Shown: piece by piece, positions 14,540 through 24,051 of the stretch
Position numbering within the stretch: position 1 is the stretch's first letter
Layout: the number at the start of each line of letters is the position of its first letter
DNA from: Planctomycetia bacterium
GTDB lineage: Bacteria; Planctomycetota; UBA1135; GCA-002686595
Length of the DNA stretch: 25,728 nucleotides
Assembly (NCBI GenBank): GCA_005778045.1
Contig: SXKQ01000124.1
Span: forward strand, 1 to 25,728
Direction: 5' to 3'
Notes under the pieces: generated by a model
What the model saw: the letters and a program-made list of their open reading frames with translations, nothing else
The model's database searches: none
Told to the model about the DNA's origin: nothing
Translations under genes and position numbers: made by a program

Positions 14540-16342
14540 ATGCAACCCGCGCCCAAACTGGCCCTGCTCGCCCTTCTCAGCACGGCCTGCTCCCCCACGA
14601 CGGACCCCGCCGCCGCCATCGGGGACCTGCGCGACGAGGCCTCGGAGCGGGGTCTCGCGCACAGGAACCGCAGCGGGGAGGCCGCCAAGGCCACCGTACT
14701 GGAGGCCAACGGCCCCGGCGTCGCGCTGCTCGACCTCGGGCACGACGGCGACCTCGACCTCGCGTTCAGCGACGGAGTGGGAAGCCTCGCGGAGCTGCTC
14801 GCCGGCCCCGGCGCCGACCTGATCCTGTACGAGAACGACGGCCGGGGCCAGTTCCGGCGCCTACCGGGGCCGGGCCTCGCGGGCTGGTGGACCGGGCTCG
14901 CGGCCGGAGATGTCGACGGCGACGGGGACACCGACTTGGTCGCCGGCGGCTTCGGAGGGCTGGTGGTGCTGCTGCAGGACGAGCGCGGGACGCTCGTGCC
15001 CCGCGGCGACCTGCTCGCCGGCGAGCCCGGCCGAAGGCTCGTGCCTGGAGCTCCGCGCGAGCCGGGGCGCGCGCCGCTGTGGGTCACCTCGCTCGCGCTC
15101 CTCGACGCCGATCGCGACGGCACGCTCGATCTGTACGCAGGCTGCTACCTCGAGCTCGATCCCCTGCGGCCGCCCTTGCGCGAGCTCGGCGAGGGCGCGC
15201 TCGCGGTGCCCTGCTCGTGGAGGGGGTACGAGGTCTTCTGCGGTCCGCACGGCATGACTCCGCAACCCGATCGCCTCTATCTCGGCCTCGGCGATGGGAC
15301 CTTCCGTGACGAGAGCGCGGGCGCCCTGCCGGGACACGTGGCGAGCTATACGCTCGCGCTCGCGCCATTCGATCTCGAGGGTGACGGCGACACCGACCTG
15401 TACGTCGCCAACGACAGCGTGGCGAACCTGCTGCTCGTCAACGACGGGCGCGGCGTGTTCACCGACGTGGCGTACTCCGCGGGCGTGGCGCTCTCGATGG
15501 ATGGCCGCGGCGAGGCGGGCATGGGCGTGGCGTTCGGCGACGTCGATCGCGACGGCGATCTCGACTTCGCGCTCACCAACTTCTCGGGCGAGCCGACGTC
15601 GCTGTACTTCCACAACGCGCGCGGGTTCTCGAACGAGACCTTTCGCTTCGGGCTGCAGCGCGAGAGCTCGCCGCTGCTGTCGTGGGGCGTGCACCTCGAG
15701 GACTTCGACGGCGATGGCGAGCTCGAGCTCTTCACCGCCAACGGGCACGTGTACCCGCAGGCGGACCTCGCGAACACCGGCACGCGCTACCTGCAGCCCG
15801 ACACGCTGTGGCGCCTGCGCGCGCGCGGGGACGAGCGCCAGCTCGAGCGCGTGCGACCGGCGGATGAGCGCTCGGTGCTCGCGCCCCCGAGTGGCTCGCG
15901 TGGTTCGGCCGTCGGCGACGTCGACGGCGACGGCGCGCCGGACCTCGTGGTCGCGCGCGTCGACACGCTGCCGGCGCTCGGGATCAACCGCTTTCCGCGT
16001 GCGAACCGGCTCGTCGTGCGCTGCGAGGGACCGCGGGCTAGTGAAGCGCTCGACCGGGACGTGGCGCTGCGCTCCCCTACCGACGCATCGGGCGCGCGCG
16101 TCGAGCTCCTGCCCGCGGGCTCCGACACGCGCCCCATCGTGCGCGCGGTCGCCACGGGGCAGGGCTTCCAGTCCGCGTCGGCGAGCGAGCTTTACTTCGG
16201 ACTCGGAGCGCAGCGCGAGTATGGCGAGCTCTCGATCCGCTGGCCCTCGGGTCGCGTCGAGCGTCTCGGGCCGGGCAAGGCCGGTCGGCGCATCACGCTG
16301 CGCGAGGGACGGGGGATCGTGAAGGACGAGGCGCTGCCGTGA
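14540..16342 (+). CDS. FG-GAP/ASPIC (UnbV) repeat lipoprotein
   Basis: The start is the ATG at 14540, which gives a short lipoprotein signal (MQPAPKLALLALLSTAC, Cys17) and 600 residues; the longer open frame upstream is not needed. Seven FG-GAP/VCBS-type calcium loops are visible, including GDVDGDGDTDL, LDADRDGTLDL, FDLEGDGDTDL, GDVDRDGDLDF, EDFDGDGELEL and GDVDGDGAPDL. The C-terminus has the ASPIC/UnbV pattern: SGARVEL, then GFQSASASELYFGLG and IRWPSGRVERL. Such proteins form beta-propellers on the cell surface or in the periplasm, possibly binding ligands or carbohydrates, but function is not settled for bacterial members. The stop overlaps the next start by GTGA, beginning a set of four coupled or near-coupled genes. 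Confidence 0.9.
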   Translation: MQPAPKLALLALLSTACSPTTDPAAAIGDLRDEASERGLAHRNRSGEAAKATVLEANGPGVALLDLGHDGDLDLAFSDGVGSLAELLAGPGADLILYENDGRGQFRRLPGPGLAGWWTGLAAGDVDGDGDTDLVAGGFGGLVVLLQDERGTLVPRGDLLAGEPGRRLVPGAPREPGRAPLWVTSLALLDADRDGTLDLYAGCYLELDPLRPPLRELGEGALAVPCSWRGYEVFCGPHGMTPQPDRLYLGLGDGTFRDESAGALPGHVASYTLALAPFDLEGDGDTDLYVANDSVANLLLVNDGRGVFTDVAYSAGVALSMDGRGEAGMGVAFGDVDRDGDLDFALTNFSGEPTSLYFHNARGFSNETFRFGLQRESSPLLSWGVHLEDFDGDGELELFTANGHVYPQADLANTGTRYLQPDTLWRLRARGDERQLERVRPADERSVLAPPSGSRGSAVGDVDGDGAPDLVVARVDTLPALGINRFPRANRLVVRCEGPRASEALDRDVALRSPTDASGARVELLPAGSDTRPIVRAVATGQGFQSASASELYFGLGAQREYGELSIRWPSGRVERLGPGKAGRRITLREGRGIVKDEALP

Positions 16343-17439
16343 GGCTCGCGCTGTTACCGCTCGTGGCGCTCGTCGCGGCCGTCGCTCCGCAGGGCGAGGA
16401 GCTCGCCGCGCGCAAGGAGCGCTGGTCCGACCTGCTCGCGCTCGACTTGCCGCGCGAAGTGCTCGCCGAGCTCGAGCCGCAGGTGAGCGTGGGCGCTCCG
16501 CTCGGCCGCGACGGCGAAGCACTCGCGTTGCTGTCGCGCGCTAAGTTCGCCACGCACGAACCAGCGTTCGATGGCGCCTGGAAGCTGCTCGAGGGGCGCG
16601 ACGTCGAGGAATCCTCGCGCGCGGCTCTCGAGCTCGAGCGTGCGCGCCTGCTAGTCGAGTCGGACCAGCTCGCTCGCGCGCTGGTGGCCCTGCTCGAGCA
16701 GCCGCAGGCGCGCGAACCTCGCTTCGCTGCACGGCCGGAGAGCTGGCTGCTCGCCGGGCGCGCATGGTGCCGCTCCGGAGAGGCGGCGCGCGGCGCCCCG
16801 TTCCTCGCGCGCTTCGTCGAGCTCGCGCCGCGCGACCGCGAGGCCAGCTCGGCCCTGCACCTGCTGGCGCAGGAAGCGCTCGCGCGCGGCGATGGTGCGA
16901 CAGCGCAGGCCTGCGTGCGACGTGCGGAGGAACTCTCGCGCTGGCACGCGTTGTGGAAGGTGCGAGCCCGGCAGGTTCGCGAGAAGCCAGCCGAGGCGCT
17001 GCCCCGCATCGGGCTCGCGCAGCTGTGGCTTCAGGCCGGCGACACGGCGCGGGCGCGTGTGCAGCTGCAGGCCCTGCTAGCGCAGCACGCGCGTTCCGCG
17101 CAGGGCTGGTTCCTGCTCGGTGAGTCGCAGCGCATGGACGGAGATTTCGAGCGTGCGCTCGCGAGCTACACGAAGGCACTCGACAGCGATCCTGCGCACC
17201 TGCTCGCGCTCCACAATCGCGGCACGATCCAGCGTCTCGCTGGTCGGCTCCCCGAGGCGCGCGCGGACTTCGAGCGTGTCGTCGACGGCCCGCGCAGCGC
17301 CGAAGCGCCGGCGCTGCCAGCGCATCTCGCGCTCGCGCGCGCGCTCGCCGCGCTCGGAGAGCAAGAGGCAGCGCAGCGGCGCTATGCGCGCTACGTCGAG
17401 CTCGGTGGCCGCGAGCCGCTCGCCGAGGCGCAGCGCTGA
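16339..17439 (+). CDS. Exported TPR-repeat protein
   Basis: The GTG at 16339 overlaps the stop of the FG-GAP lipoprotein gene. A short signal peptide (MRLALLPLVALVAAVAPQG) heads this 366-residue protein. The remainder is helical, with tetratricopeptide-type repeats clearest in the C-terminal half: GWFLLGESQRMDGDFERALA, then SYTKALDSDPAHLLALHNRG, then a repeat containing PEARADFERVV. TPR arrays bind partner proteins; the pairing of ASPIC-repeat and TPR proteins is common in Planctomycetes and Acidobacteria. No enzymatic motif was seen. It probably works with the FG-GAP protein outside the cytoplasm. Confidence 0.87.
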   Translation: MRLALLPLVALVAAVAPQGEELAARKERWSDLLALDLPREVLAELEPQVSVGAPLGRDGEALALLSRAKFATHEPAFDGAWKLLEGRDVEESSRAALELERARLLVESDQLARALVALLEQPQAREPRFAARPESWLLAGRAWCRSGEAARGAPFLARFVELAPRDREASSALHLLAQEALARGDGATAQACVRRAEELSRWHALWKVRARQVREKPAEALPRIGLAQLWLQAGDTARARVQLQALLAQHARSAQGWFLLGESQRMDGDFERALASYTKALDSDPAHLLALHNRGTIQRLAGRLPEARADFERVVDGPRSAEAPALPAHLALARALAALGEQEAAQRRYARYVELGGREPLAEAQR

Positions 17440-17456
17440 CGGCACAGGTTCGCCGA

Positions 17457-17485
17457 TTGAACATTGTGTCGCAGTGCCGAATGAT
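17457..17485 (+). promoter_or_regulatory. Weak candidate promoter before the lipoprotein gene
   Basis: TTGAAC (17457-17462) and AATGAT (17480-17485) are 17 bases apart in a locally AT-richer gap. If used, transcription would start near 17492, at or next to the ATG at 17493, giving an almost leaderless message. No Shine-Dalgarno is visible for either ATG. The -10 match is poor. Confidence 0.22.
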
Positions 17486-18875
17486 CTCCGCCATGTCTCT
17501 CGCCCGCTGGCTGCTCGCCCCGCTCTTCGTCCCGCTCACGGCCTGCACGGCGTTGCAGTCGGGAGAACCGCCCGAACTCCTCGCACCCACGCTCGACACG
17601 ACCGTCGAGCACCGCGTCGGCGATCTGCTCGGTGCGACCGCCGCGCCCGGCTCCGCGGAGTCGCTCGCGCTCGACGACGCCCAAGGCTGCGAGCTGCGCG
17701 CGGTGTGGTTCGAGTCGCCGCCGACCGGAGGCGCGCCGCTCGCCGCGCGTGCGCGGCTGGTCACCGCCCAGCGCGGAGGTGAGGCGATCGAGCCCCGCAG
17801 CCAGCTGGCGCGCGGCGTCCGGATCCTGCGCGGCGTCGAGGCCGAGGCGGCGCTCGCGCGCTCGGGGCGCAAGCGCGAGCTCGTCGCGGAGGAACTCGCG
17901 CTGCCGCGCGGAGTGACCGCGACCCTCGTACTGCTCGCGGAAGAGATCGTGCCCGCGGAGGATGGCACGGGCGTGCGCAAGGAACTGCGGCTGGAGCTCG
18001 GTCGAGGGCGCGACGGAGTCCTCGCGCTGGCGATCGTGCTCGAGGACCTGCTCGCGACCGAGGAGGACGCAGACGACGAGCGCGACGATCCGCTCGCACT
18101 CGTGCGACGCGAGGGACTCGTGCTCGAGGACGCTCCGGTCGCCGACGGGGGGCCCCTGCTGCTCGTGTTCCCCCCCGAGCGCGCGGGAGAGCCGTCACTC
18201 GCTCTCGTCGTGAAGTGCTCGAGTTCCGCTTCCCCGAAGGCGCTCGAGCGCTGTGTCGCGCAGGCGCGCGACGCGGAGCAGGTCGCTCGCGCGCGCACGG
18301 CGTGGCTCGGCTCGCGCGAATCGCGCCAGCGACAGATCGAGACCGCGCTGCAGGCGCTCAAGGACGGCGGACGCCGGCGCGCGGCGCTGCTGTTCCTCGC
18401 GGCGGAATCGGGCGCGGAGCTGTGCGCGGACCTGGCGCTCGACGCTGATGAGGCGCTGCTCGAGGCCGCCACGGTGTCGCTGGCGCGGCAGCTGCCCGAC
18501 GCGGCACGGTTGGCGGCGGACGGAGCGACCTTGGGCTGGGCGCTCGAGCGCGGCTGCGCGCAGTTCCTCGCCGAACGCGCGTCGACGCAACCCCTCGAGG
18601 TCGAGCTGCACGCGGCCGTACTGCGACGGACGGGCGAGCTCGGGCGCTCCCCCGCCGCGCTGCTCGACGTCGTGCTCACGGCGCGCACTCTCGACGACTT
18701 CCTTGCCCGCATCAGCGCGGAGAACCGTATCCTGCTGGAGGACAATCACCCGGCGGCACGCGTGCGCGCCTACGACTGGCTCGCGGCGCGGGGCGAAGCG
18801 CCGGAGGGCTATGACCCCCTGGGGGACGAGCCGTCCCGCGAGGCTGCGCTCGAGCGCGCCGGAGGCATGCCGTGA
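17481..18875 (+). CDS. Lipoprotein of unknown function
   Basis: Two ATG codons (17481 and 17493) can start the protein; both keep the lipoprotein signal (LLAPLFVPLTAC), and a TTG at 17457 is less likely. From the first ATG it has 464 residues, with Cys22 lipidated. Residues up to about 200 look like a mixed beta region with blocks such as ELRAVWFESPP and LLLVFPPERAG further on. From about residue 240 the chain is largely helical and may form HEAT- or TPR-like repeats. I recognise no family. The gene starts 41 bases or more after the TPR gene, and its stop overlaps the start of the DUF748/AsmA-like gene (GTGA), so the two products may act together at the envelope. Confidence 0.75.
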   Translation: MISAMSLARWLLAPLFVPLTACTALQSGEPPELLAPTLDTTVEHRVGDLLGATAAPGSAESLALDDAQGCELRAVWFESPPTGGAPLAARARLVTAQRGGEAIEPRSQLARGVRILRGVEAEAALARSGRKRELVAEELALPRGVTATLVLLAEEIVPAEDGTGVRKELRLELGRGRDGVLALAIVLEDLLATEEDADDERDDPLALVRREGLVLEDAPVADGGPLLLVFPPERAGEPSLALVVKCSSSASPKALERCVAQARDAEQVARARTAWLGSRESRQRQIETALQALKDGGRRRAALLFLAAESGAELCADLALDADEALLEAATVSLARQLPDAARLAADGATLGWALERGCAQFLAERASTQPLEVELHAAVLRRTGELGRSPAALLDVVLTARTLDDFLARISAENRILLEDNHPAARVRAYDWLAARGEAPEGYDPLGDEPSREAALERAGGMP

Positions 18876-21800
18876 CCCTGCGGGAACGGCTCGCGGTGTT
18901 CGGTCGGTCGCGCGCGGGGCGAATCTCCCTGCGCGTCGCGCTCGTGCTGCTCGCGCTGCGCGCGGTGCTCGCGCTGGCACAACCGTTCGCGCTCGACGCA
19001 GCGGCGCGCGCACTGCGGCTCGAGTGCGAGTACGAGGAACTCGAGCTCTCGCTGCTCTTCGGCGAGGTTCGTCTGCATCGTCTCGTGCTCAGCGAGCACG
19101 CGACGGGAAAGCCGGCTGTAGAGCTCGACTTCCTCGAAGCGGACCTCGCGCTGCTCGATACGCTGCGAGGGACACCGACAATCGAACGCGTCGAGATCGA
19201 CGGCCTGCGGGCGCGCGTGGCGATCGACGAGCAGGGCCGCGTCGACTGGCTCGATCGGCTCGGTGCCGCTGAGCCGACGCCAGAGAGCGAGCCCGAGTCG
19301 AGCGAGCCTACGGCCCTCGACCTGCGCCTGCCGCTCGTCGTGCGCGAGGTGCGCGCCACGCGCATCGAGCTGGGCTTCAGCGATCGCAGCGTCGCCCCCG
19401 CGCTGGAGGTCGAACTGGCGCTCGACGCCGCCGCTTCGAACATCGGTGGCGACGCGCGCTTCGAGTTGTGGGCCACGAGTCCGCAGTTGCTGGACACGCT
19501 GCGCGTGGAGGGTCGCGCCGCGAGCGGCCTGCGCTCCGCGTCGCTCGAGCTCGACTGGCGCGTGGAAGGCCTGCGTCCGAGTCCGCTCGCCGGCCGTCTT
19601 GAGGCGCTCGGCATCGATGCGACAGCCCAGCGCATCGACGCTAGCGGCAGCCTCAGCGCGGGACTCCAGCCCGCCAGCCACGACGAGACCAGCTGCAGCG
19701 GCGGGCTCGCCGTGCGCACCATCGACGTCACGGCCGATGGCCAGTCCATCGCCAGCCTCTCGGAACTCGCCGTCGCCCTGCGCTCGCTCGGCAGCGGACG
19801 CGTCGAGCTTGCCTCGGTGCGCATCGTGCAGCCCCGCGTGCACGCGGTGCGCGACGCCCGCGGACGCATCGGCGTCCCGGGTTTCATCTGGGCGGGTGCG
19901 CCTGCGCCCACCTCGCCCGCGCAGGCCCCGGCAGCGGGCGCACGAAGCGCGCCAGGGCAACCCTTCGCGCTCGTGCTCGACCTGCTCGCGATCGAGGACG
20001 CGCGCGCGAGTCTGCGCGACCTCGAAGGGCGCGCGCCGGAGCTCGAGTTCGAGTTCGGTGGCGAGCTCAAGAGCCTCGACTGGCCGCCCGCAGAGGGAGC
20101 GAACGCCCAGTACTCGTTCCACCTGCGCGCTCCGGGCGTCGTCGAGGACGTTTCCTTCGGCGGCGACATCGGGAACGAGGATGACCGGGCCGCGCTCTCG
20201 GTCGGCTACCGCGCAGAAGGCCTGACGCTCGCGAAGCTTGGTCCGTGGATCGAGCCGCTCGGGATCACGCCCGAGCTCGCGAACGGCCGGAGCGAAGGGC
20301 TCGTGCGCGTGCTCGTCGTGCTCGAGTCGGATGGACCGCAACTCGACGTGTCGGTGCGCGATCTCACGCTCGCGGACGGCACGGGGCTCGCGTCCCTGAA
20401 GTCCCTCGAGCTGCGCGGCCTCGACCGGGAGCCCGACGGCGTGCTGACCCTGGAGTCGCTCGAGATCGCCGTTCCGCGCGTGCTCGCGAGCCGCGATGGC
20501 GAAGGTGCCTTGCACCTGCTCGGGCTGCGGATCGCACCAGCGTCCGCTCCTGCACCCGCGGAGCCCGCGACTCCGTCATCGGCGCCCACGATCGCGATCC
20601 CCGCGCTGCGCATCGGAAGAATCGACTTGCACGACGCCGAGCTCACACTGGTCGACGAAGGCCGCTCGCCGTCCGTCGAGCACCGCGTGCACGACGTCGC
20701 GGTCCGCCTCGAGGGCCTCGACACGGCCACGCCGACTTCCGGCCCCGCTCGCTTCGCCTGCACCTTCGCAGCCGGCGGCGTGCTCGAGGAAGGTTCGTTC
20801 GCAGGTACCCTCCGCGCTCAGCGCGAGCCTCAGAGGCTCGAGCTTGACGCGAACCTCCAGCTGCGCGCGATCGACCTGCGCCCACTCGAGGGCTACCTCG
20901 CGACGCTCGGTATCTCGCCCGTGCTCGGCGCCGGCCGGCTGCGCGCCGCACTGGGTCTCACGGCTCACGGTGATTCGATGCGCATCGAGCGCATCGACGC
21001 ACGTGCCGAGGAGATCCGACTCGAGGACGGGGATCGCGAGCTCGCGGCCCTCGACTCGCTCCGCATCGACGGGTTCGAGCTCGCGTCCGCTCGGCCCGAG
21101 ATCGCCTCGATCGTCGTGCGCGGCGCGCGCATCGGAATCGAGCGTGACTCGGACGGGGGACTGCGCGCATGCGGGCTGCGCGTGGCGCCCGCGGCGCAGC
21201 CGGCAGCGGAATCTGAGGCCACGCCGCCGCCCGCGGCCGCTCCCGCGCCGCTGCGACTCTCCCTGCCCGAGTTCGAGCTTGGCGAGCTGCGCGTCGAGGC
21301 CGCACGCGTCGTCTGGGACGACGCGGCGAACTCGCCTGCCCGCTCGGCCGAACTCGTGCTCGACGCGCGCCTCCTCGGGCTCGCGAGCGATGCACCGGCT
21401 CCGGCCGAGCTGGACGTGCGCGCCTCCGTTCCCGGCGTCGCCGACGAGCTTCGCATGGTCGGCGAGCTCGCGTTGCGCACCGGCGAGGCGAGCGCGATCG
21501 ATCTCGACGCACGACTCGCGGCCCGCGGCCTGCGCGCTGGCCCGCTCGCGTCGTACCTGCCCGCGGGTCTTGAATGCACGCTGGCGAGCGGCAATGCGGA
21601 CGCGCAACTGCGCCTGCGTGCGGCCGCGCATCCCACGGGCGGCCTCTCGGGTCGCGCGCTGGTCGAACAAGTCGCCGTCCTCGATGGCGAGCGTCGTCTC
21701 GCCGCGCTCCGCCGGGCGAGCATCGACGTCGAGCGAGCCGATCCGCTTGCGCGCATGTATGCGCTGCGCGAGGTGGCCGTCGAGGGAATCGACTTCGCAC

Positions 21801-24043
21801 TCGCCCGAAAGTCGGACGGCACCATCGAGGCGCTCGGCATGCGCGTCGTGCCGGTTGCATCGGAGCAGCCTTCGACGCCGGACGTCGCGCCGCAGACGCG
21901 ACGCTTGCCCTCCTACTTCGGACCGCTGCCGAGCGTGTCGATCGGTCGCCTCGCGCTCGAGGTCGCGCGACTGGAAGTGAGCGACGAGAGCTTCGGTGCG
22001 AGCGCAAAGCCGCTCGTCCTCGCCGCCAGCCTCGGCAATCGCGAGCCGCTGGCCTTGATCGCTCCGGAGGCCGACAAGCTGCCGCCGCTGCAGCTCGCGG
22101 CGCGTGCGAGCCTCACGGGCCTGTGCGATGCGCTCGAGTGCGACCTCGCGCTGGCTCCTTGGGCGAGCTGGCCCAGCATGGATGTCGCGCTGCGCGTCCG
22201 CGGGCTGCACGGCGAGTCGCTGCTCGAGTACCTGCCCGCGCTCGCCGGCAAGCTCCACGCTCGCGAGCTGCAGTCAGGCGAGCTAGACCTGCACGTCGCG
22301 GGCGAGTTCAGCGTCTCGCGCCGAGGCCCCCTCGGTATCGACTGGGCTGCCGGCATCAAGGGGCACGTCGAGCTCGACCGCTGCGAGTTCCGCGCGCAGT
22401 CGGGGGGCGAAGTCGTCGCCGGCTTGCAGCGCGCTCGCGCCGAGATCGCGCGCCTCGACCCGCAGCGCGGCGAGCTCCAGCTCAAGTCGCTCGAGCTCTC
22501 GACTCCGCGCCTGCGGGCGCTGCGCGACGCGGAGGGCCTGCACGTGCTCGGACTCGTCGTGCCGCTGCCGCAGCCGACCGCGCGCGCGCCGTCGAGCCCA
22601 TCGTCGGTCGAGCCTGCGCCCACGCTCGCGCCCTCCCAGCCCGCCGCGACCGCCCTCGACACGGACTTCGCGATCACGCGCCTCGACCTCGATGGCATCG
22701 ACGTGGAGTTCGTCGATCGCACGGGCCCCGAGCCGGTGATCGTGCCGCTCAAGAAGCTCGATCTCGAGCTGCGCAAGTTCTCGACCCGCTCGCTCGCGCG
22801 CGGCGGCTCGGTCCAGTTCGAGGCCGTGCTCGAGCCTGGCACCGTCTCGCTCCCGCGGCGCGTGCGCAGCACCTCGCTCGTCGGCGGTCTCGCAAAGGCC
22901 ACTGCGGCGGCGCTCAAAGGCGGCGAGGAAAGCGCGGGGCGCGAAGATCGCCCGCTGTTCTCGTCGATCACGCTCGCCGGTCGCGTCGCGCCGCTCCCCG
23001 CTCCCACCGGCTGGGTGACGCTCGACGTCTCCGAGTTCGAGCTCACCGGCGTGCGCGGGCTCGCGTCCCAGCAAGGTGTCGAGATCGGCGATGGCCTGCT
23101 CGACCTCGCGGTGCGCGCGCGCATCGGCGGCGCGAGCGGCTTGTCCGTGCAGGCGACCACGAGCCTCGCGCACCTGCGCCTCTCGGAGCCCGCGGACGGA
23201 CCGATCTCGCACTACCTCGCCCTCCCGGCACCGCTCGACACGGTGCTGTTCCTGCTCGAGGACGCCGAGGGATGTCAGCGCATCCCGGTGTCCCTGCGCG
23301 TGGGACCCGACGGCGTGCATCCGGCGCAGCTCGCCGCCGCGGCGGCCAGCGCGGCCGCGGTCGTGATCGCGCGCGCCGTCGCGAGCTCGCCGCTGCGCGT
23401 GCTCGGGACCTTCACGGACGTGCTCGGGCTGACGGGCAATCCCGCGCCGAAGCCGGGTGACTTCGCGCGCAGCTTCGACTTCGCGCCGGGCGATGGCGCC
23501 GGGGCCACGGACGGCGACGCGCTCGACACGCTCGCACGCCGGCTCGCGGCGGATCCTGCGCTGCAAGTCATGCTCTACCACGAGTTCGGCGCGGCGGACC
23601 TCGCGCGCGCCGAGCGGCTGGCGAGTCCCGGCACCGACGACTGCCGTGCGCTGGTGGCCCGCGCGCGAGAGCGCCGCGCAGCGCTGTCGAGACGGCGCGA
23701 GGAAATCGCGGCCGAGGCGCGCATCGAGACGGCGCTCGGTCGCGAGACCGAGGCCGCGGAACTCCGGGCGCGTGTGCGAGCCGTCGACGCCGAACTCGGC
23801 CTTGCGGAAGCGGCCCTCGACCGCCTGCTGGAGCTTCTGTTGCCGGGCTCCGAGCGACGCGCCCCACAGCGCACGCGAGCCGCGGCGCTCGCCATCGCCA
23901 GCGAGCGTCTCGAGCGCACTCGCCAGGCCCTGATCGAGCGCGGGATCGCCCCCGCGCGCATCGAGCTGCGACCCGCACGTTCTCTCGACGCAAAGCACGA
24001 ACAGGGCGGGCGCGTCACGGCCATGCCGCGCAAGAAGAGCTGA
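18872..24043 (+). CDS. Giant DUF748/AsmA-like envelope protein
   Basis: A GTG overlapping the previous stop begins this 1723-residue protein. A membrane anchor lies at residues about 17-37. The early segment (FLEADLALLDTL, then IERVEIDGLRARV and DEQGRVDWLDRL) is typical of DUF748/AsmA-family proteins, which form long beta grooves that carry lipids or shape the outer membrane. The same motif (P/G-R-x-x-x-x-R-D-x-x-G-x-x-x-x-L-G-L) returns near residues 106, 320, 535, 755, 975 and 1215, so the protein is built of about six units of roughly 215-240 residues joined by Ala/Pro linkers. The C-terminal part (about 1540-1710) has the short domain seen at the end of DUF748 proteins (SFDFAPGDGAG, then LARRLAADPALQVMLY) plus a charged helical stretch. 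It ends eight bases before a convergent gene. Confidence 0.83.
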   Translation: MTLRERLAVFGRSRAGRISLRVALVLLALRAVLALAQPFALDAAARALRLECEYEELELSLLFGEVRLHRLVLSEHATGKPAVELDFLEADLALLDTLRGTPTIERVEIDGLRARVAIDEQGRVDWLDRLGAAEPTPESEPESSEPTALDLRLPLVVREVRATRIELGFSDRSVAPALEVELALDAAASNIGGDARFELWATSPQLLDTLRVEGRAASGLRSASLELDWRVEGLRPSPLAGRLEALGIDATAQRIDASGSLSAGLQPASHDETSCSGGLAVRTIDVTADGQSIASLSELAVALRSLGSGRVELASVRIVQPRVHAVRDARGRIGVPGFIWAGAPAPTSPAQAPAAGARSAPGQPFALVLDLLAIEDARASLRDLEGRAPELEFEFGGELKSLDWPPAEGANAQYSFHLRAPGVVEDVSFGGDIGNEDDRAALSVGYRAEGLTLAKLGPWIEPLGITPELANGRSEGLVRVLVVLESDGPQLDVSVRDLTLADGTGLASLKSLELRGLDREPDGVLTLESLEIAVPRVLASRDGEGALHLLGLRIAPASAPAPAEPATPSSAPTIAIPALRIGRIDLHDAELTLVDEGRSPSVEHRVHDVAVRLEGLDTATPTSGPARFACTFAAGGVLEEGSFAGTLRAQREPQRLELDANLQLRAIDLRPLEGYLATLGISPVLGAGRLRAALGLTAHGDSMRIERIDARAEEIRLEDGDRELAALDSLRIDGFELASARPEIASIVVRGARIGIERDSDGGLRACGLRVAPAAQPAAESEATPPPAAAPAPLRLSLPEFELGELRVEAARVVWDDAANSPARSAELVLDARLLGLASDAPAPAELDVRASVPGVADELRMVGELALRTGEASAIDLDARLAARGLRAGPLASYLPAGLECTLASGNADAQLRLRAAAHPTGGLSGRALVEQVAVLDGERRLAALRRASIDVERADPLARMYALREVAVEGIDFALARKSDGTIEALGMRVVPVASEQPSTPDVAPQTRRLPSYFGPLPSVSIGRLALEVARLEVSDESFGASAKPLVLAASLGNREPLALIAPEADKLPPLQLAARASLTGLCDALECDLALAPWASWPSMDVALRVRGLHGESLLEYLPALAGKLHARELQSGELDLHVAGEFSVSRRGPLGIDWAAGIKGHVELDRCEFRAQSGGEVVAGLQRARAEIARLDPQRGELQLKSLELSTPRLRALRDAEGLHVLGLVVPLPQPTARAPSSPSSVEPAPTLAPSQPAATALDTDFAITRLDLDGIDVEFVDRTGPEPVIVPLKKLDLELRKFSTRSLARGGSVQFEAVLEPGTVSLPRRVRSTSLVGGLAKATAAALKGGEESAGREDRPLFSSITLAGRVAPLPAPTGWVTLDVSEFELTGVRGLASQQGVEIGDGLLDLAVRARIGGASGLSVQATTSLAHLRLSEPADGPISHYLALPAPLDTVLFLLEDAEGCQRIPVSLRVGPDGVHPAQLAAAAASAAAVVIARAVASSPLRVLGTFTDVLGLTGNPAPKPGDFARSFDFAPGDGAGATDGDALDTLARRLAADPALQVMLYHEFGAADLARAERLASPGTDDCRALVARARERRAALSRRREEIAAEARIETALGRETEAAELRARVRAVDAELGLAEAALDRLLELLLPGSERRAPQRTRAAALAIASERLERTRQALIERGIAPARIELRPARSLDAKHEQGGRVTAMPRKKS

Positions 24044-24051
24044 GCCGCGCG

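Noticed and set aside
16541..18745. 734-codon minus-strand frame
   Set aside because: Serine/arginine-rich shadow of the TPR and lipoprotein genes, without any recognisable domain.
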